NCBI GenBank assembly: GCA_963769665.1
Contig: CAVYMQ010000003.1
Location: 930,001-994,000, forward strand
Direction of reading: 5' to 3'
Source of the DNA: JACCTU01 sp963769665
GTDB taxonomy: Bacteria > Actinomycetota > Thermoleophilia > Gaiellales > Gaiellaceae
Length of the DNA: 64,000 bases
This document shows, one piece after another, positions 63,727-64,000 of the stretch. The notes under the pieces were generated by a model. It was not told the DNA's origin and ran no database searches. It was given only the letters and a program-made list of their open reading frames with translations. Both the position numbers and the translations under genes were made by a program. Each line of letters starts with the position of its first letter. Position 1 is the first letter of the stretch.

Positions 63727-64000
63727 TGGCGAAGCAGGTTGAGCAGGTCCACGACGTCGTGATCCGGTTCGCGGGTGACTCCGGCGACGGCATGCAGCTG
63801 ACGGGCGGGCGCTTTACGAGCGAGACCGCCGCGCTCGGCAACGACCTCTCGACGCTTCCCGACTACCCGGCGGAGATCCGCGCGCCGGCGGGCTCGCTCC
63901 CGGGCGTGTCAGGGTTCCAGATCCACTTCTCCGACCACGACATCCTCACGCCGGGCGATCGACCCGACGTGCTCGTCGCGATGAACCCTGCCGCACTTCG
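63727..64000 (+). CDS. korA: 2-oxoacid:acceptor (2-oxoglutarate:ferredoxin) oxidoreductase alpha subunit, partial
   Basis: The first 91 residues of a KorA-type subunit; the rest lies beyond the right edge. VVIRFAGDSGDGMQLTGGRFT is the gamma-domain start of the fused alpha/gamma chain, followed by LPDYPAEIRAPAGSLPGVSGFQIHF. With a KorB partner it converts 2-oxoglutarate to succinyl-CoA, reducing ferredoxin. TAGCCT lies 14 nt before the ATG, with a GGCAGG ribosome site, so this gene is not leaderless. A CCCC-CTTCGG-GGGG hairpin lies upstream near 63669-63681. Confidence 0.88.

Noticed and set aside
1..64000. CRISPR array, prophage, integrase, insertion sequence, rRNA operon or tRNA genes
   Set aside because: No regularly spaced repeats, phage or transposase genes, or RNA signatures were found on either strand by reading.

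Overview
The window is a GC-rich, tightly packed bacterial chromosome segment. It most likely comes from an actinobacterium of class Thermoleophilia (Gaiellales/Solirubrobacterales-like). The basis is the very high GC, frequent GTG starts, TANNNT boxes only 6-9 nt before many start codons (leaderless mRNAs), ECF sigma/zinc anti-sigma and DUF3052 genes, and a membrane-anchored collagen-repeat protein of a type I associate with that class. I see no rRNA, tRNA, CRISPR array, insertion sequence or prophage. The left edge cuts aconitase and the right edge cuts a 2-oxoacid:acceptor oxidoreductase alpha subunit.

Layout. 1-3.2 kb (-): acnA, a collagen-like surface protein and a frameshifted NYN/PIN-like gene. 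3.2-6.5 kb (+): an HtrA-type protease, then a four-gene overlapping operon (carboxylate-amine ligase, HMA metal-binding protein, ECF sigma factor, zinc anti-sigma factor). 6.5-16 kb (-): HTH/LytR_C protein, MobA-like transferase, cyclophilin lipoprotein, lytic transglycosylase, a three-subunit molybdenum hydroxylase with an amidohydrolase, and two tandem secreted repeat proteins. 16-20.7 kb (+): M24 peptidase, acetyl-CoA synthetase, beta-lactamase-fold protein, helical-repeat protein. 20.7-36.5 kb: short convergent and divergent units (M16 protease, thioesterases, SIS, DUF3052, epimerase, MscS, class V aminotransferase, ClpS, OsmC, Mug-Nudix fusion, NAD synthetase, SDR, acyl-CoA synthetase, MFS exporter). 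36.5-38.4 kb: a candidate structured ncRNA divergent from an HTH-TPR regulator that is followed by a 33-codon secreted-peptide gene. 38.4-50.4 kb: thioredoxin-like lipoprotein, AarF kinase, rhodanese, methyltransferase, SDR, selD, archaeal-type NMNAT and phosphoglycerate mutase, heme A synthase, PAC2 protein, SF2 helicase. 50.4-57.8 kb: a fatty-oxidation fusion enzyme, Zn peptidase, ArsR regulator, pgl, proC, an AlkA-like glycosylase, and a second HTH-TPR regulator with a divergent 28-codon peptide gene. 57.8-64 kb: O-antigen ligase-like protein, a pseudo-receiver, a multisensor histidine kinase with several response regulators, and korA.

The most interesting signal is a pair of paralogous XRE-HTH/TPR regulators (36866-38212 and 56186-57508). 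Each lies beside a previously unlisted, strongly ribosome-bound mini-ORF encoding a basic-hydrophobic leader and a short tail with the same D-G-[A/P]-W motif. This is the layout of RRNPP-type (Rap/Rgg/NprR/PlcR) peptide quorum sensing, which I do not know to be described in this lineage. Also notable is a candidate ncRNA with a TTGACA-N17-TAGAGT promoter, a three-way-junction fold and an intrinsic terminator.

Genome-organisation signals are also strong. Six convergent gene pairs share their stop codons on a 4-bp CTAG or TTAA palindrome, and about 20 first genes look leaderless. The physiology implied is aerobic heterotrophy (aconitase, acetyl-CoA synthetase, heme A synthase, beta-oxidation) with thiol/oxidative-stress control and selenium and molybdenum enzymology.
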